From Novosphingobium sp. (lineage in GTDB: Bacteria > Pseudomonadota > Alphaproteobacteria > Sphingomonadales > Sphingomonadaceae), in the NCBI RefSeq assembly GCF_027486195.1, contig NZ_JAIXPP010000033.1, forward strand, positions 62,001-126,000: 64,000 nt of DNA. The letters are read 5' to 3'. Below are positions 50,468 to 59,457 of the stretch, one piece after another; position 1 is the stretch's first letter, and each line of letters opens with the position of its first letter. Below the pieces are notes generated by a model, which was not told the origin of the DNA, ran no database searches, and saw only the letters and a list, made by a program, of their open reading frames with translations. The position numbers and the translations under genes are program-made.

Positions 50468-51010
50468 GCTTTTAACTGCCGGTTCGGCCCGACTTCAGTT
50501 TCTTCCGAGTAGCGCTAGAATGTTGAGCAGACTGGATGCTGCGAGAAGCATAGTCAGCGCAATCAGCCACTTCTGATGAATGGCCACGCGCTGTGTCGCA
50601 GCAGTGTGCGATGCCGTCAGTTCCTCGATCAACCCAGCGATCTGGGAAATGTTCTCTTCATTCTTCAGAACACCGGTCTCGACCCGGGCGAGTCTTGCCG
50701 CGCTATCGCCGTTGCCATCAACGGTGGTGACAAGGGACTTTGCGTTCTGGGGCCCCCTGATGGATCGAACCAGGCTTGATGCACTCCTTGCAAGCCTTGG
50801 AGCCTGCTCCAGAACCTTTGCCCAGGGAACGGATGCCAAAGCTGCAGTCCATGCCATTCTAAAATCCTACCAGATTGCGCGCCCAGTTATCGCACCGATC
50901 ACGAGCAATTCCAGTCCTGACCGCAGATAAACTTGGGTGATTGTCTTTGTCGGGGCAATCGGGAACCCGCTGGTTGTGAATTCGGCGGTGTTCCGTTCAG
51001 TTCGCGGTGC
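50454..51010. repeat. 16-bp direct repeats bounding a small insertion
   Basis: GTTCAGTTCGCGGTGC occurs at 50454-50469 and 50995-51010. The second copy covers the last codons and stop of fliS. The DNA between looks lower in GC and carries one small gene. Confidence 0.75.
50495..50857 (-). CDS. Small C-terminally anchored membrane protein
   Basis: A 120-residue protein with a helical N-terminal region (VPWAKVLEQAPRLARSAS), a coiled-coil-like middle (ARLARVETGVLKNEENISQIAGL) and one membrane segment at the C-terminus (WLIALTMLLAASSLLNILALL). Unknown function; similar tail-anchored proteins occur near phage and defence genes. Its codon use looks less GC-rich than that of its neighbours. A TAGGAT site precedes the ATG. 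It lies between the 16-bp repeats. Confidence 0.75.
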   Translation of the reverse strand: MAWTAALASVPWAKVLEQAPRLARSASSLVRSIRGPQNAKSLVTTVDGNGDSAARLARVETGVLKNEENISQIAGLIEELTASHTAATQRVAIHQKWLIALTMLLAASSLLNILALLGRN

Positions 51011-51374
51011 CGAGCATCGCCTCGCGGATATCGAGGAGATCGGTGCGGATCGTTTCCAGCTGCCGGGCATCGAAGCGCAGTGCATTGTCGAGTATGGTGC
51101 GGCGCGCGGCCTGATAGAGCTGGAGCAGTGGCTGGCTGACGGGGTTCGCGGTATCGACCCCGAGTTCGAGCGCAGTGATCGCGGCGACGGCGCGGGTGAG
51201 CGCGGCGCTCTTGGCAGAATTGTCGCCATGCTCCTGCGCGTAAATCGCGCGGCCGAGCGAGCCAGCGGCCTGTTCGAGACACAGCGCGACAAGCTGGAGC
51301 GAGCTGGCACCCTTGACGCGGGCATCGAAATCGACGCGGCGGTAGGTTTCGCTGGGGTCTCGGCGCATCAGCAT
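50997..51374 (-). CDS. fliS: FliS flagellin chaperone
   Basis: A 125-residue FliS: ETYRRVDFDARVKGASSLQLV at the N-terminus and LLQLYQAARRTILDNALRFD in the C-terminal half. It binds flagellin to prevent early polymerisation. The ATG shares a base with the fliD stop (TGATG). The 3' end lies inside a 16-bp direct repeat. Confidence 0.88.
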   Translation of the reverse strand: MLMRRDPSETYRRVDFDARVKGASSLQLVALCLEQAAGSLGRAIYAQEHGDNSAKSAALTRAVAAITALELGVDTANPVSQPLLQLYQAARRTILDNALRFDARQLETIRTDLLDIREAMLGTAN

Positions 51375-52813
51375 CAGCTGCTCTTCCCATTCCAGGAGTC
51401 GATCTGCTGTTGCAGGAACGACAGCGTCGATTTCGAGTTGCTGATTCTCGTATCGAGCTTGGCGTATTGTGTGACGAGGCGCTGGCGCAGATCTTCCTGC
51501 TTGGTCTCCATCGCGGCTTTCTGCGTACCCAGCGTGGTCTGCAGCTTGGTCAGCCGCGCGATCGAGCCGCCGAGCGAGAACGTATCACTGCTGGAGCTGA
51601 CGGTGCGGCCGAGTTTGTCGAACGTGGCGTAGACGCCGTAGAGCCCGTTGGTGAACATGGCGCCGGTGCCGACGGGGTCGCGCTTCATCGTGGCGGCGAG
51701 ACGATCGGTATCGAGCGAGAAAGTGCCGTCGCGGTTGGTCTTGAGGCCGAGATCGGCGAGTGTGGTAGGCGCGCCGTTGGCATCGGCCGGCATGACCTGC
51801 GTGCTCGCCAGCGTGGTGAGCTGCCGGCGCAAGGCGCGCGCGCCGGGATCGTTGCTGAGCGCGCCGGTTTCGGGCGCGGTATTCTTGTTCAGTTCGGCGA
51901 CCATCTCGTTGAGCGCGGAGGTGAGGTCCTGCATCACGGAGGTGATGGCGCTGCCCGGATCGCTGTAGCTGATCGTGGTGGGCGCGCCGGGGTTGGCGCC
52001 GGTGAGCTTCAGCGAGAGGCCGGGGGCAGCATCGGCGATGGTGTTGGTTTTCGACGTGCGCGCGACGCCATCGAGGAGGAACGCAGCGTCAGTCGCGGCG
52101 GCCTTGAGGCGGCTGGTATCGCCCGAAGGGGCCCAGGCAAGAGCTGCGAGGCCGGGTTCGGTCGGGCTTTCGGTAGCTTCGAGGACGAAGCCGTTCGCGG
52201 CGCCGTCCTCGCCCTTGAGCACGAGCTGCGCGCCGCCGGTGCCGGTGGCGACATAGGCGGTGATGCCCGCACCGCTGCCGTTGATTGCGGCGGCAACGGT
52301 ATCGAGCGTGGCGCCGGTGGGGATGGTGATATCGACCGCGGCGCTTGCCGTATCTGCGGTGAAGGTGCCGCCGCTGACGGTGCCGAAGCGCAGGGTGAGC
52401 GTGCCCGCGCCGACGGGGGTGGTGCTGGACCCGAGCGGAGGCGTGACGAGGGTCTGCGCCTTGGCGAGCGAGGTGACCTCGAGCGTGGAGGTGCCGCGCC
52501 CGGTGGCGCCCCCCTTGCTGACTTGTGCGACGGTGCTGTTTGCGATCTGCGGCGTGGCGGCGAGATCGCCGGTGCGCACGCGGTCGCCCAGCGAGGAGGC
52601 GAGGCTGGTGATCATGTTCTTGAGCGTGGAGGCCGACGAGATCTGGGTGGAGATCTTGTCCGTCTTCGCGGTGATCTGATCGAGCCGCGCGGCATATTGG
52701 GCGGTGGCGAGCTGCTCGGCGAGCTGGGACGCGTTGATGCCGCCGCCCCCGCCGAGCGTGGACACCAGGTTGGCGGTGGCCGAGGACGAGGAAGTGGCGG
52801 AGGTGGTAGCCAT
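51374..52813 (-). CDS. fliD: FliD flagellar filament cap
   Basis: A 479-residue filament cap. The N-terminal part (ATANLVSTLGGGGGINASQLAEQLATAQYAA) and C-terminal coiled coil (KMETKQEDLRQRL-like, LDTRISNSKSTLSFLQQQ) are typical; the centre has the D2/D3 domains. It guides flagellin assembly. The gene follows flhB by 30 bp. Confidence 0.9.
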   Translation of the reverse strand: MATTSATSSSSATANLVSTLGGGGGINASQLAEQLATAQYAARLDQITAKTDKISTQISSASTLKNMITSLASSLGDRVRTGDLAATPQIANSTVAQVSKGGATGRGTSTLEVTSLAKAQTLVTPPLGSSTTPVGAGTLTLRFGTVSGGTFTADTASAAVDITIPTGATLDTVAAAINGSGAGITAYVATGTGGAQLVLKGEDGAANGFVLEATESPTEPGLAALAWAPSGDTSRLKAAATDAAFLLDGVARTSKTNTIADAAPGLSLKLTGANPGAPTTISYSDPGSAITSVMQDLTSALNEMVAELNKNTAPETGALSNDPGARALRRQLTTLASTQVMPADANGAPTTLADLGLKTNRDGTFSLDTDRLAATMKRDPVGTGAMFTNGLYGVYATFDKLGRTVSSSSDTFSLGGSIARLTKLQTTLGTQKAAMETKQEDLRQRLVTQYAKLDTRISNSKSTLSFLQQQIDSWNGKSS

Positions 52814-52843
52814 GCTTTCCAGAACGGCGAAAAGGGCGCGCGG

Positions 52844-53977
52844 TTAAGCCGCCTCGGGGCGGCCTTCGGCGTCGAAACGAAGTTCGAGCGGGACATCGAC
52901 CTCGGGCTGCGGCGGGGCGTCGCCGCGCTTCAGCGCCAGCACGAAAGCGAGCACGGCGGCGATGGCGGCATAGAGCTCCTCGCGGATCATCTGGTTCTCG
53001 CGCGTGGTGAAGTAGACCGAGCGGGCGAGCGCAGGGGAGGACAGCGTGGGGACGGCCATTTCGGCGGCCATTTCGCGCATCGCGAGCGCCTTTTCACCGC
53101 GCCCCTTGGCGAGCACGACGGGGGCAGGGGCCTTTTCCGGATCGTAGGCAAGCGCGACACTGAAATGCGTCGGGTTGGTGATGACGAACTGGGCTTCCTT
53201 CATCGCCGAAGCGAGGCCGCCCATCGCGATCTGGCGCTGGCGCTGGCGGATCGCGGCCTTGCGTTCGGGCGAGCCTTCGCTTTCCTTGCTCTCGTCCTTG
53301 AGGTCTTGCAGCGACATTCTGAGGCGCATCATGCGGCGCAGCCACTGCACGGGATAATCGACGAGCGCGATGACGACGAGGCCGCCGCCGAGCGCGTAGA
53401 GCAGGGCGAGGAGCGTGTCCCAGCTATAGGCGAGCTGGCCGCGCAGCTCGCCGCCGCCGAGGCCGACGATGGCGGGGATGCGGCCCTTGATCCAGACGTA
53501 AGCGATCGCGCCGAGGAGCACGAGTTTTGCGAGGCCCTTGGCGAGTTCGATCCAGCCTTGCGGGCCGAACATGCGCTTGAGGCCGCTCATGGGATCGAGG
53601 CGGGAGGCCTTGGGCGCGAGGTTGCCGCCGACCCAGCGGCCCTCGCCAAGGCCGAGCTGCGAGATCAATGCGGCGGCCATGAGCAGGCCGCCGAGGGTGA
53701 GCACCGGGGGCAGCGCGGTGAGCAGCGCGGCGTGGATCAGCGGGGCAGCGTCGAACCGTTCGAGGCTGGCGCGGTCCCACACGAGGCCGATGCGCGCCAT
53801 GCGTTGGAGGCTGGTGAGCACCCACGGCCCGGCGAATTGCAGCCAGGCCGCGCCGCCCAGCACGCTGATCGCGATGCCGAGTTCGCGCGGGCGCAGGACG
53901 TCGCCATTCTTGGCGGCGTCGGTGCGGCGCTTTTCGGTGGGGGCGAAGGTCTTTTCGCCCGGTGTTTCCTCAGCCAT
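52844..53977 (-). CDS. flhB: FlhB flagellar export switch
   Basis: A 377-residue export apparatus protein. The N-terminus FAPTEKRRTDAAKNGDVLRPREL and four membrane segments are followed by the self-cleavage site NPTH at 268-271. The C-terminal tail is about 100 residues. The order fliR-flhB-fliD is that of this operon. Confidence 0.95.
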   Translation of the reverse strand: MAEETPGEKTFAPTEKRRTDAAKNGDVLRPRELGIAISVLGGAAWLQFAGPWVLTSLQRMARIGLVWDRASLERFDAAPLIHAALLTALPPVLTLGGLLMAAALISQLGLGEGRWVGGNLAPKASRLDPMSGLKRMFGPQGWIELAKGLAKLVLLGAIAYVWIKGRIPAIVGLGGGELRGQLAYSWDTLLALLYALGGGLVVIALVDYPVQWLRRMMRLRMSLQDLKDESKESEGSPERKAAIRQRQRQIAMGGLASAMKEAQFVITNPTHFSVALAYDPEKAPAPVVLAKGRGEKALAMREMAAEMAVPTLSSPALARSVYFTTRENQMIREELYAAIAAVLAFVLALKRGDAPPQPEVDVPLELRFDAEGRPEAA

Positions 53978-54761
53978 GCTTGGCGCTGACGATCTGCGCG
54001 GCCTGGGTGACGGCGGCGAGCGAGAGGTCGCCCAAGCGGTCGGTCAGCAGCGGGGCGGTGAGGATCAGCGCGGCGATGCCGGCGAGGACGCCTGCGGGCA
54101 GGCCCAAGGAAAAGAGATTGAGGCTGGGGGCCGAGCGGCTGATCACTCCGGTCATCACCTGCACGAGGAGCAGAAGCAGCGTGACGGGCAGTGCGATGGC
54201 GATGGCGGCGGTGAGCATCTGCGCGCCGAAGCTGGTGACGAGCATCATGCGATCAGGCGTGAACCAGACAGAGCCGGGAGGAAACGCGCTGTAGCTTTCG
54301 ACGATCAGCGCAAACCATGTGAGATGCGCACCGAGGCCGAGAAACAGCACGGTGAGCAGCACCGAGAAATACTGGCCGAGCACCGGAGACTGTGCGCCGC
54401 TGACGGGATCGGCGGTTGAGGCGATGCTGAGGCCCATCGAGCCGCCGATCATTTCGGCGGCGATGAGCGGGGCGGCGAAGCTCCACTGCAGGACGAAGCC
54501 GAGCGAGAGGCCGATGAGGATTTCCTGCGCGGTGATGAGGAGGCCCGAGAGCGTAAACAGCGCGGGCGGCGCGGCGACCGGGGTCCAGGCGCAGACCAGC
54601 ACCGCGACGGCGCCGGCAAGGCTGACGCGCAGTTGCATGGGGACGGAGTTCGCGCCGAATAGCGGCGCGGCGAGGAGCGCGGCGCCGATGCGCGTCATCA
54701 CGAAGATCATGCGCCAGAATTCCGCTTCCAGCGCGCCGAAACCGAAGTGGAGGGCGATCAT
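53970..54761 (-). CDS. fliR: FliR flagellar export protein
   Basis: A 263-residue membrane protein with several hydrophobic segments: MIALHFGFGALEAEFWRMIF at the N-terminus, ending in MTGVISRSAPSLNLFSLG and the long last helices. The ATG 54759-54761 is used; the frame extends to 54836 into the palindromic repeat. It overlaps the flhB start. Confidence 0.93.
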   Translation of the reverse strand: MIALHFGFGALEAEFWRMIFVMTRIGAALLAAPLFGANSVPMQLRVSLAGAVAVLVCAWTPVAAPPALFTLSGLLITAQEILIGLSLGFVLQWSFAAPLIAAEMIGGSMGLSIASTADPVSGAQSPVLGQYFSVLLTVLFLGLGAHLTWFALIVESYSAFPPGSVWFTPDRMMLVTSFGAQMLTAAIAIALPVTLLLLLVQVMTGVISRSAPSLNLFSLGLPAGVLAGIAALILTAPLLTDRLGDLSLAAVTQAAQIVSAKHG

Positions 54762-54771
54762 GTGGCTTCCC

Positions 54772-54857
54772 CCCCTCCCCAGTGGGGAGGGGCTGGGGGA
54801 GGGGGGACAGCGCTGGCGGGGGATACCCCTCCCCAACCCCTCCCCATCGGGGAGGGG
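54772..54857. repeat. GC palindromic repeat between fliR and fliQ
   Basis: Two hairpins CCCCTCCCC-agt-GGGGAGGGG (54772-54792) and CCCCTCCCC-atc-GGGGAGGGG (54837-54857, followed by CTTTT), inverted with respect to each other, in about 86 bp. It may reduce fliR expression relative to the upstream genes. Confidence 0.85.
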
Positions 54858-54902
54858 CTTTTGCAGATAGGGCTGATGTGAAGTTGGCTCATTTCCCGGC
54901 CT

Positions 54903-55175
54903 TCATTTACCCGTCTGCGCGATCTGGGCGAAGATCTCGACGAGGAAATCGCCGATGAGGCCCATCATCGCGCCGCCCAGCAGCACCAGCACGAGCGCGA
55001 TGGCGGCGAGCTTGGGGACGAAGGTAAGCGTCTGCTCGTTGATCGAGGTGGCGGCCTGCACCACGCCGACCACGAGGCCAACGGCGAGGCTGGCGAGCAG
55101 CACCGGGGCGGCGACGAGCGCGGTGACCCAGAGCATGCGGTCGGCCAGGGCGAGGAGGGCGGCGGTATCGTTCAT
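54903..55175 (-). CDS. fliQ: FliQ flagellar export protein
   Basis: A 90-residue two-helix membrane protein (ALLALADRMLWVTALVAAP; ATSINEQTLTFVPKLAAIALVLVL). The ATG overlaps the stop of fliP by one base. Confidence 0.95.
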   Translation of the reverse strand: MNDTAALLALADRMLWVTALVAAPVLLASLAVGLVVGVVQAATSINEQTLTFVPKLAAIALVLVLLGGAMMGLIGDFLVEIFAQIAQTGK

Positions 55176-55975
55176 CAGCCGAAACTCGCCGCGAGGCTGC
55201 CCATGAGCAGCGCCCAGCCATCGACGAGGACGAACAGCAGGAGCTTGAACGGCAGGGAAACGATGGTGGGGGACATCATCATCATGCCGAGGCTCATCAG
55301 CACCGACGAGACGACGAGATCGATCGCGAGGAACGGCAGAAACAGCATGAAGCCGATCTGGAATGCGGTCTTGAGTTCGCTCGTCACGAAGGCGGGGAGG
55401 AGGATCGAGAAGGGAACGTCGGCGGTCTTCGCGAACTTGGGGGCCTTGGCCATGGCGGCGAACATCTGGAGATCGTGCTCGCGCGTCTGGCGGATCATGA
55501 AGGCGTGGAATTCGGTCCCGGTGGCGGTGACGGCCTGCTCGGCGTTGATGGTGCCGGCGGAATAGGGCGCAATCGCGTTCGCGTTCACCTTGTCGAGCGT
55601 GGGGGCCATGATGAACAGCGAGAGGAACAGCGAAAGGCCGATCAGCACCTGATTGGGTGGCGACTGCTGGAGGCCGAGCGCCTGCCGCAGGATCGCGAGG
55701 ACGACGAGGATGCGGGTGAAGCTCGTCATCATCAGCAGGAGGCTGGGCAGGATCGTGAGCAGCCCCATGATGAGGAGCAGCTGGAGCGAGAGCGAGAGGC
55801 TGCCGTTCGACTGCGCGTCTGCGATCTGGCCAAACGCGCGATCGAGCGCGCCGGGGATGGCGGTTCCAGTGGGGGCGGCAGTGGGCGCGGCTGCCGCAAG
55901 ATCGGCGGCGTGTGCCGGGAGAGCCATGGCCAGCGCGGCCAGCGCGGCGGGGATCACGAGGTGGATGAGCTTCAC
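55175..55975 (-). CDS. fliP: FliP flagellar export protein
   Basis: A 266-residue protein with a signal sequence, the LLLMMTSFTRILVVLAILRQALG block, SPPNQVLIGLSLFLSLFIM and the final FVLVDGWALLMGSL. The start is GTG at 55973-55975, 4 bp after the fliO stop; no ATG gives a sensible N-terminus. Confidence 0.94.
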   Translation of the reverse strand: MKLIHLVIPAALAALAMALPAHAADLAAAAPTAAPTGTAIPGALDRAFGQIADAQSNGSLSLSLQLLLIMGLLTILPSLLLMMTSFTRILVVLAILRQALGLQQSPPNQVLIGLSLFLSLFIMAPTLDKVNANAIAPYSAGTINAEQAVTATGTEFHAFMIRQTREHDLQMFAAMAKAPKFAKTADVPFSILLPAFVTSELKTAFQIGFMLFLPFLAIDLVVSSVLMSLGMMMMSPTIVSLPFKLLLFVLVDGWALLMGSLAASFG

Positions 55976-55979
55976 CGGA

Positions 55980-56249
55980 TCAATCCTCGCCGGCTGCACG
56001 CGCGGGCACTTCGGCCAGCCGGACGAGGCCTTGCTTCGAGGCCGAGACGAGGATTTCGCGCCCCCGGAATTCGAGCACGGCAATGCGCTGGCCGGGGCCG
56101 AGCCACTGCGTCTCGATGATCTTTACGCTGCGCTGCCCGCCGGTGGGGCTGAAGCGCTTTTCCATGCGGCGGGCGAACCTGAGGCTGGCCCAGGCGAGCC
56201 CGGCGATCAGCGGCAGGACGATGGCGAGCTTGAGGAGGTACCATAGCAT
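55980..56249 (-). CDS. fliO: FliO flagellar assembly protein
   Basis: An 89-residue protein: one N-terminal membrane segment (MLWYLLKLAIVLPLIAGLAW) followed by a small cytoplasmic domain (LGPGQRIAVLEFRGREILV). Its ATG shares a base with the fliN stop. Confidence 0.88.
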   Translation of the reverse strand: MLWYLLKLAIVLPLIAGLAWASLRFARRMEKRFSPTGGQRSVKIIETQWLGPGQRIAVLEFRGREILVSASKQGLVRLAEVPARAAGED

Positions 56250-56509
56250 CAGACTTGCGCTTCCTGCCCGACGAGTTCGACGATCCGGAGGCCGAAGCGT
56301 TCGCCTTGCGCCACCACTTCGCCGCGCGCGATGAGTTTGCCGTTGACCATGACATCGAGCAGCTCGTCGGTGAGGCGGTCGAGCATGACGACGCTTTCCT
56401 CGGTGAGCGAGAGCACGTCCTTGAGCTTCATCTCGGTGCGGCCAAGTTCTACGGTGAGGCGCACGTCGACATCCTTGAGGAATTCGAAGCCGCGGGTCTG
56501 GAAGGTCAT
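56249..56509 (-). CDS. fliN: FliN motor switch protein
   Basis: An 86-residue SpoA-domain protein (KDVDVRLTVELGRTEMKLKDVL; VNGKLIARGEVVAQGERFGLRIV). It forms the base of the C-ring with FliM. Confidence 0.95.
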   Translation of the reverse strand: MTFQTRGFEFLKDVDVRLTVELGRTEMKLKDVLSLTEESVVMLDRLTDELLDVMVNGKLIARGEVVAQGERFGLRIVELVGQEAQV

Positions 56510-56536
56510 GAGGGCATCCTGGGATGGGTCGCCGGA

Positions 56537-57421
56537 TCAGGCGAGCTGGGTGAGTTGAAGGGCGACGCGGTCGTCCACCTCGCCGACGGTGCCGTGGCCG
56601 ACGAGCGCCTCGCCGACGCGCAAGGGCACGCTGCGGGCGACGGGGACGGCGAGGACCTGCCCGATTTCGAGCGCGGAGAGCGTTGCGAGCGGGAGCGGCA
56701 CATCGACGAGCACCGCGCGCACGGTGAGCGGCATGTCCGCGAAGGGGGGATCGCGCGGATCGGCAGGGGCGCCAGCCCGCGCGGGGCCGGGGGCAGGGCG
56801 CGCAGCGCCGGTGAGATCAGCGAGCGAGGCCATGGGAAAGCCGAGCCGCAGCGACCACGCCGGGCGCGCGCCTTCGCGGATCGCGAAGGTGAGGACGGCG
56901 AGCGGGGTAACCTCGGCCAGCACGGCGAGCTCGGCCATAGTGGCGGCGCGGCGCGATGGCCGGATGCCGCCTTCCAGCCCGAGCGCTGCGGCCAGCGGGG
57001 CGGCGATCAGCGTTTCGATGCGCTGGACCATGAGTTCGGCAGACAGCGGGAGTTCGCGCGGGAGCGGTGAGGGTGCCTCGCCGGGTCCGCCGAACGCGCG
57101 GTCGAGCAGGCGCAGGACCGTATCGCCCTCGATCGCCGAAAGCAGGGGGTGGCCTGTCGCGCCTGCGGCAAGGAGGCTGATCGCGACCAGTCCGGGCGGT
57201 GCGAACGCGCCTGCGGCCATCTCTGCCGGCGGGCTGCACTCAACCATGGCCGCCTCGCCGCCATGAAGCGGCGCGAGCGCGAGGCGCAACTTGCGCGCAA
57301 GGCTCTCACCCGCGCGTGCCAGCACGGGCAGCAGCTCGGCCGCGGCGGGGGCCGGGCGAAGCAGCGCCTCGCTGTGCCGGGCAAGCGGCCGCTGGGCGAC
57401 GAGAGGGCGTTGCGGTTTCAT
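56537..57421 (-). CDS. fliM: Divergent FliM-like motor switch protein
   Basis: A 294-residue protein, shorter than the usual 330 or so. The middle domain has LLDRAFGGPGEAP (the GGxG motif) and SAELMVQRIETLIAAPL; the C-terminus is a SpoA domain (VRAVLVDVPLPLATLSAL; VGEALVGHGTVGEVDDRVAL). The N-terminal EIDALL-type peptide that binds phosphorylated CheY is not visible: the protein starts MKPQRPLVAQRPLARHSEAL. So CheY contact may use another part or another protein. Confidence 0.85.
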   Translation of the reverse strand: MKPQRPLVAQRPLARHSEALLRPAPAAAELLPVLARAGESLARKLRLALAPLHGGEAAMVECSPPAEMAAGAFAPPGLVAISLLAAGATGHPLLSAIEGDTVLRLLDRAFGGPGEAPSPLPRELPLSAELMVQRIETLIAAPLAAALGLEGGIRPSRRAATMAELAVLAEVTPLAVLTFAIREGARPAWSLRLGFPMASLADLTGAARPAPGPARAGAPADPRDPPFADMPLTVRAVLVDVPLPLATLSALEIGQVLAVPVARSVPLRVGEALVGHGTVGEVDDRVALQLTQLA

Positions 57422-57436
57422 GGCAGCGGGCCGGCG

Positions 57437-58042
57437 TTACTGGACGATGAAGGTCTTGAAGTAGACGGCATCCACTCCGCCGAAGCCTTCGGTATCGGTG
57501 AGCACCTTGTTGATCGTGGCGACGAGGCGCTTCTGCAGGTGCGTCTTGCCCTCGGCGGACTGGACGTCCGCGCCCGGCGTATCGGCGATTGCGGTGAGCA
57601 GGGCCGAGCGGATCGCGAGCTCGTGCTTTTGCAGCCAGAGGATCACGCGGTAATCGCGGTGAGTGGAGCAGGCGATGCTGACCTGCACCAGCATGTCCGA
57701 ATCCTTCATGTTCGACGTGAAATCATCGGTGAAGCTGAAATAGGCGGTGCGGTACTCGCTGCCGCCCTCGCCATCGACTTCGTGGCCGCCGCCGCCTTCG
57801 CCGCCGTGCTCGCCTTCCTTGGCGGCCGGGGCATAGGGGTCTTCCTCGCCCTTCTTGATGAGCTTGGGATTCTTGTCCTCATGCTCTGTTTCGTGCCCGC
57901 TGCCGCCGATGATCCCGGCGGCGACGAGGCCATAGGCTCCGCCGCCGCCCACCGCGAGCAGCGCGCCGGCAGCGCCGATCTTCAGCATCATGCCGCCGCC
58001 CTTCTTCTTGGGCTTGGCGTCCTTGTCCTTCTTCTCGCTCAT
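57437..58042 (-). CDS. fliL: FliL flagellar basal-body protein
   Basis: A 201-residue protein: basic N-terminus, one membrane segment (MLKIGAAGALLAVGGGGAYGLV), a Gly/His/Glu-rich linker and the periplasmic domain (YFSFTDDFTSNMKDSDMLVQVSIACS), ending GGVDAVYFKTFIVQ. It supports the stator. Confidence 0.92.
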   Translation of the reverse strand: MSEKKDKDAKPKKKGGGMMLKIGAAGALLAVGGGGAYGLVAAGIIGGSGHETEHEDKNPKLIKKGEEDPYAPAAKEGEHGGEGGGGHEVDGEGGSEYRTAYFSFTDDFTSNMKDSDMLVQVSIACSTHRDYRVILWLQKHELAIRSALLTAIADTPGADVQSAEGKTHLQKRLVATINKVLTDTEGFGGVDAVYFKTFIVQ

Positions 58043-58072
58043 CGGTGGTCCTTACGGGTCTCTTGAATGGGG

Positions 58073-59416
58073 TCAGGCGAAGATGCCGCCGCGGCGTTCG
58101 TCAGCGGATGCGGGCGAGCGGGCCGGGTTGGCGGCGGGGCGCTGGGAGGCGGAGGTGTAGGCGCTCTGGCGCTGCTGGCCGGTGCCGGGCTGGCCCTGAC
58201 CCTGCGCTTGCCCCTGCCCCTGCCCCTGAGTCAGGGTCTGGCCAGACGTTTCGGGGGCGGAGGCCACGCGCGCGGGTTCTGCCGTGGCAGCGGCATGCGC
58301 GGCGGCGACGGCGGGGGCGAAGGTGGGATCGGGGCTCGCCAGCGCGACCGAGAGGCCGGTGGCATCGCCCTCGATGCGCAGCGAGATACGGCCGAATTCG
58401 GCGTGTTGCATGGCGACAGCGACGGGGCCAGCGGGCTCCAGACCATCGCGCGCGCGGGCGATGGAATCGACGAGCTGGTCGAAGCTGATCGGCTGCGCTC
58501 CGGCGGCGGCTGGCGCCGCGAGTGTGGCGGCGGGCGCGAGCGTGGGCTGGGCCTGCGCGAGCGCGGCGGCGGTTTCAGGCGCCGGGAGGGCCGCGATCTT
58601 TGCGGCAGGGAGCGCGGGCTCGGCCTCGGCGCGGAGCTTGCGCGCGGCGGGGCGATCAGGCGTGGGGGTGCCGGTCAGCGCAGCGAGCGTCGAGGGCTGC
58701 GCGCGGGCGGCGTTCTGCGTGCCGGTTTCGGGCGCGGCTTGATCCGGGGTGGCGGGCTGCTGCGGCGCGGGGACGGCTGGTGCTTCGCTTTCGAACACGA
58801 GGCTGGCGACAGCGAAGGCCGCTGGGTGGGTGGTTTGCGCGGCGGGAGCCGGAGCCGCTGCGGCATCGGCGGAACGGGGGGTGGCTGGAGTGAGGCCCTG
58901 TGCTGGAACGCCGGTTTCAGCGGGCTTGGTCGATGCTGGCGCGGCGGCGTGAGCAGCGGCTGGAGCGGATTGGGGGAGCGCCGCGCCGGTCAGCGCGAGG
59001 ACGAGTGTGGTGGTTACAGTCTGGGGCTGGTCGCTGGCGGTCTTCTCCGCAGGCTCTGGTGCTTCGCTTGCGGCGGGCTTGGCTGCGCTGAGGACATCCG
59101 CGGCGACAAGCGTGAACGCGAGAGGCGATGCTGCAAGCTTTTGCCGGGCGGGCGGCAAGGTCTTGCCGGGTTCTGCCGGGGTATCCGGCGTGATGGCCAC
59201 CTCGGTTGGCAATGCGGTGGCCTGGACAGGAGCGGTGAGGGTCAGCGAAGCGGTGAGCTGCGGATCGGCGGAAGCAGGCACTTCGCGCGCAAGGAGCGCC
59301 GCAAAGCCGGGCGTTTCGGCGCCCTGCGCGCCGGATGCTGCTGCAGCCAGAGCGGCCCCCTGGGTGGGGACTGCTGCTGCGACGCTGGAAGGCAGGGCGG
59401 AGGCGGGCGCGGTCAT
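58073..59416 (-). CDS. fliK: FliK hook-length control protein
   Basis: A 447-residue Ala/Pro-rich protein. The C-terminal part shows the conserved substrate-switch core LEPAGPVAVAMQHAEFGRISLRIEG. The Gln/Gly-rich end (QGQGQGQAQGQGQPG) is low-complexity. The gene order and length fit FliK. Confidence 0.85.
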   Translation of the reverse strand: MTAPASALPSSVAAAVPTQGAALAAAASGAQGAETPGFAALLAREVPASADPQLTASLTLTAPVQATALPTEVAITPDTPAEPGKTLPPARQKLAASPLAFTLVAADVLSAAKPAASEAPEPAEKTASDQPQTVTTTLVLALTGAALPQSAPAAAHAAAPASTKPAETGVPAQGLTPATPRSADAAAAPAPAAQTTHPAAFAVASLVFESEAPAVPAPQQPATPDQAAPETGTQNAARAQPSTLAALTGTPTPDRPAARKLRAEAEPALPAAKIAALPAPETAAALAQAQPTLAPAATLAAPAAAGAQPISFDQLVDSIARARDGLEPAGPVAVAMQHAEFGRISLRIEGDATGLSVALASPDPTFAPAVAAAHAAATAEPARVASAPETSGQTLTQGQGQGQAQGQGQPGTGQQRQSAYTSASQRPAANPARSPASADERRGGIFA

Positions 59417-59457
59417 GGCGGGCGGCGGTCCTTGGCGAGAGGCTTGGTTAACGGCTG

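Noticed and set aside
51410..53989. 859-residue plus-strand open frame across fliD and flhB
   Set aside because: Gly/Arg/Glu-rich composition and antisense to two clear flagellar genes.
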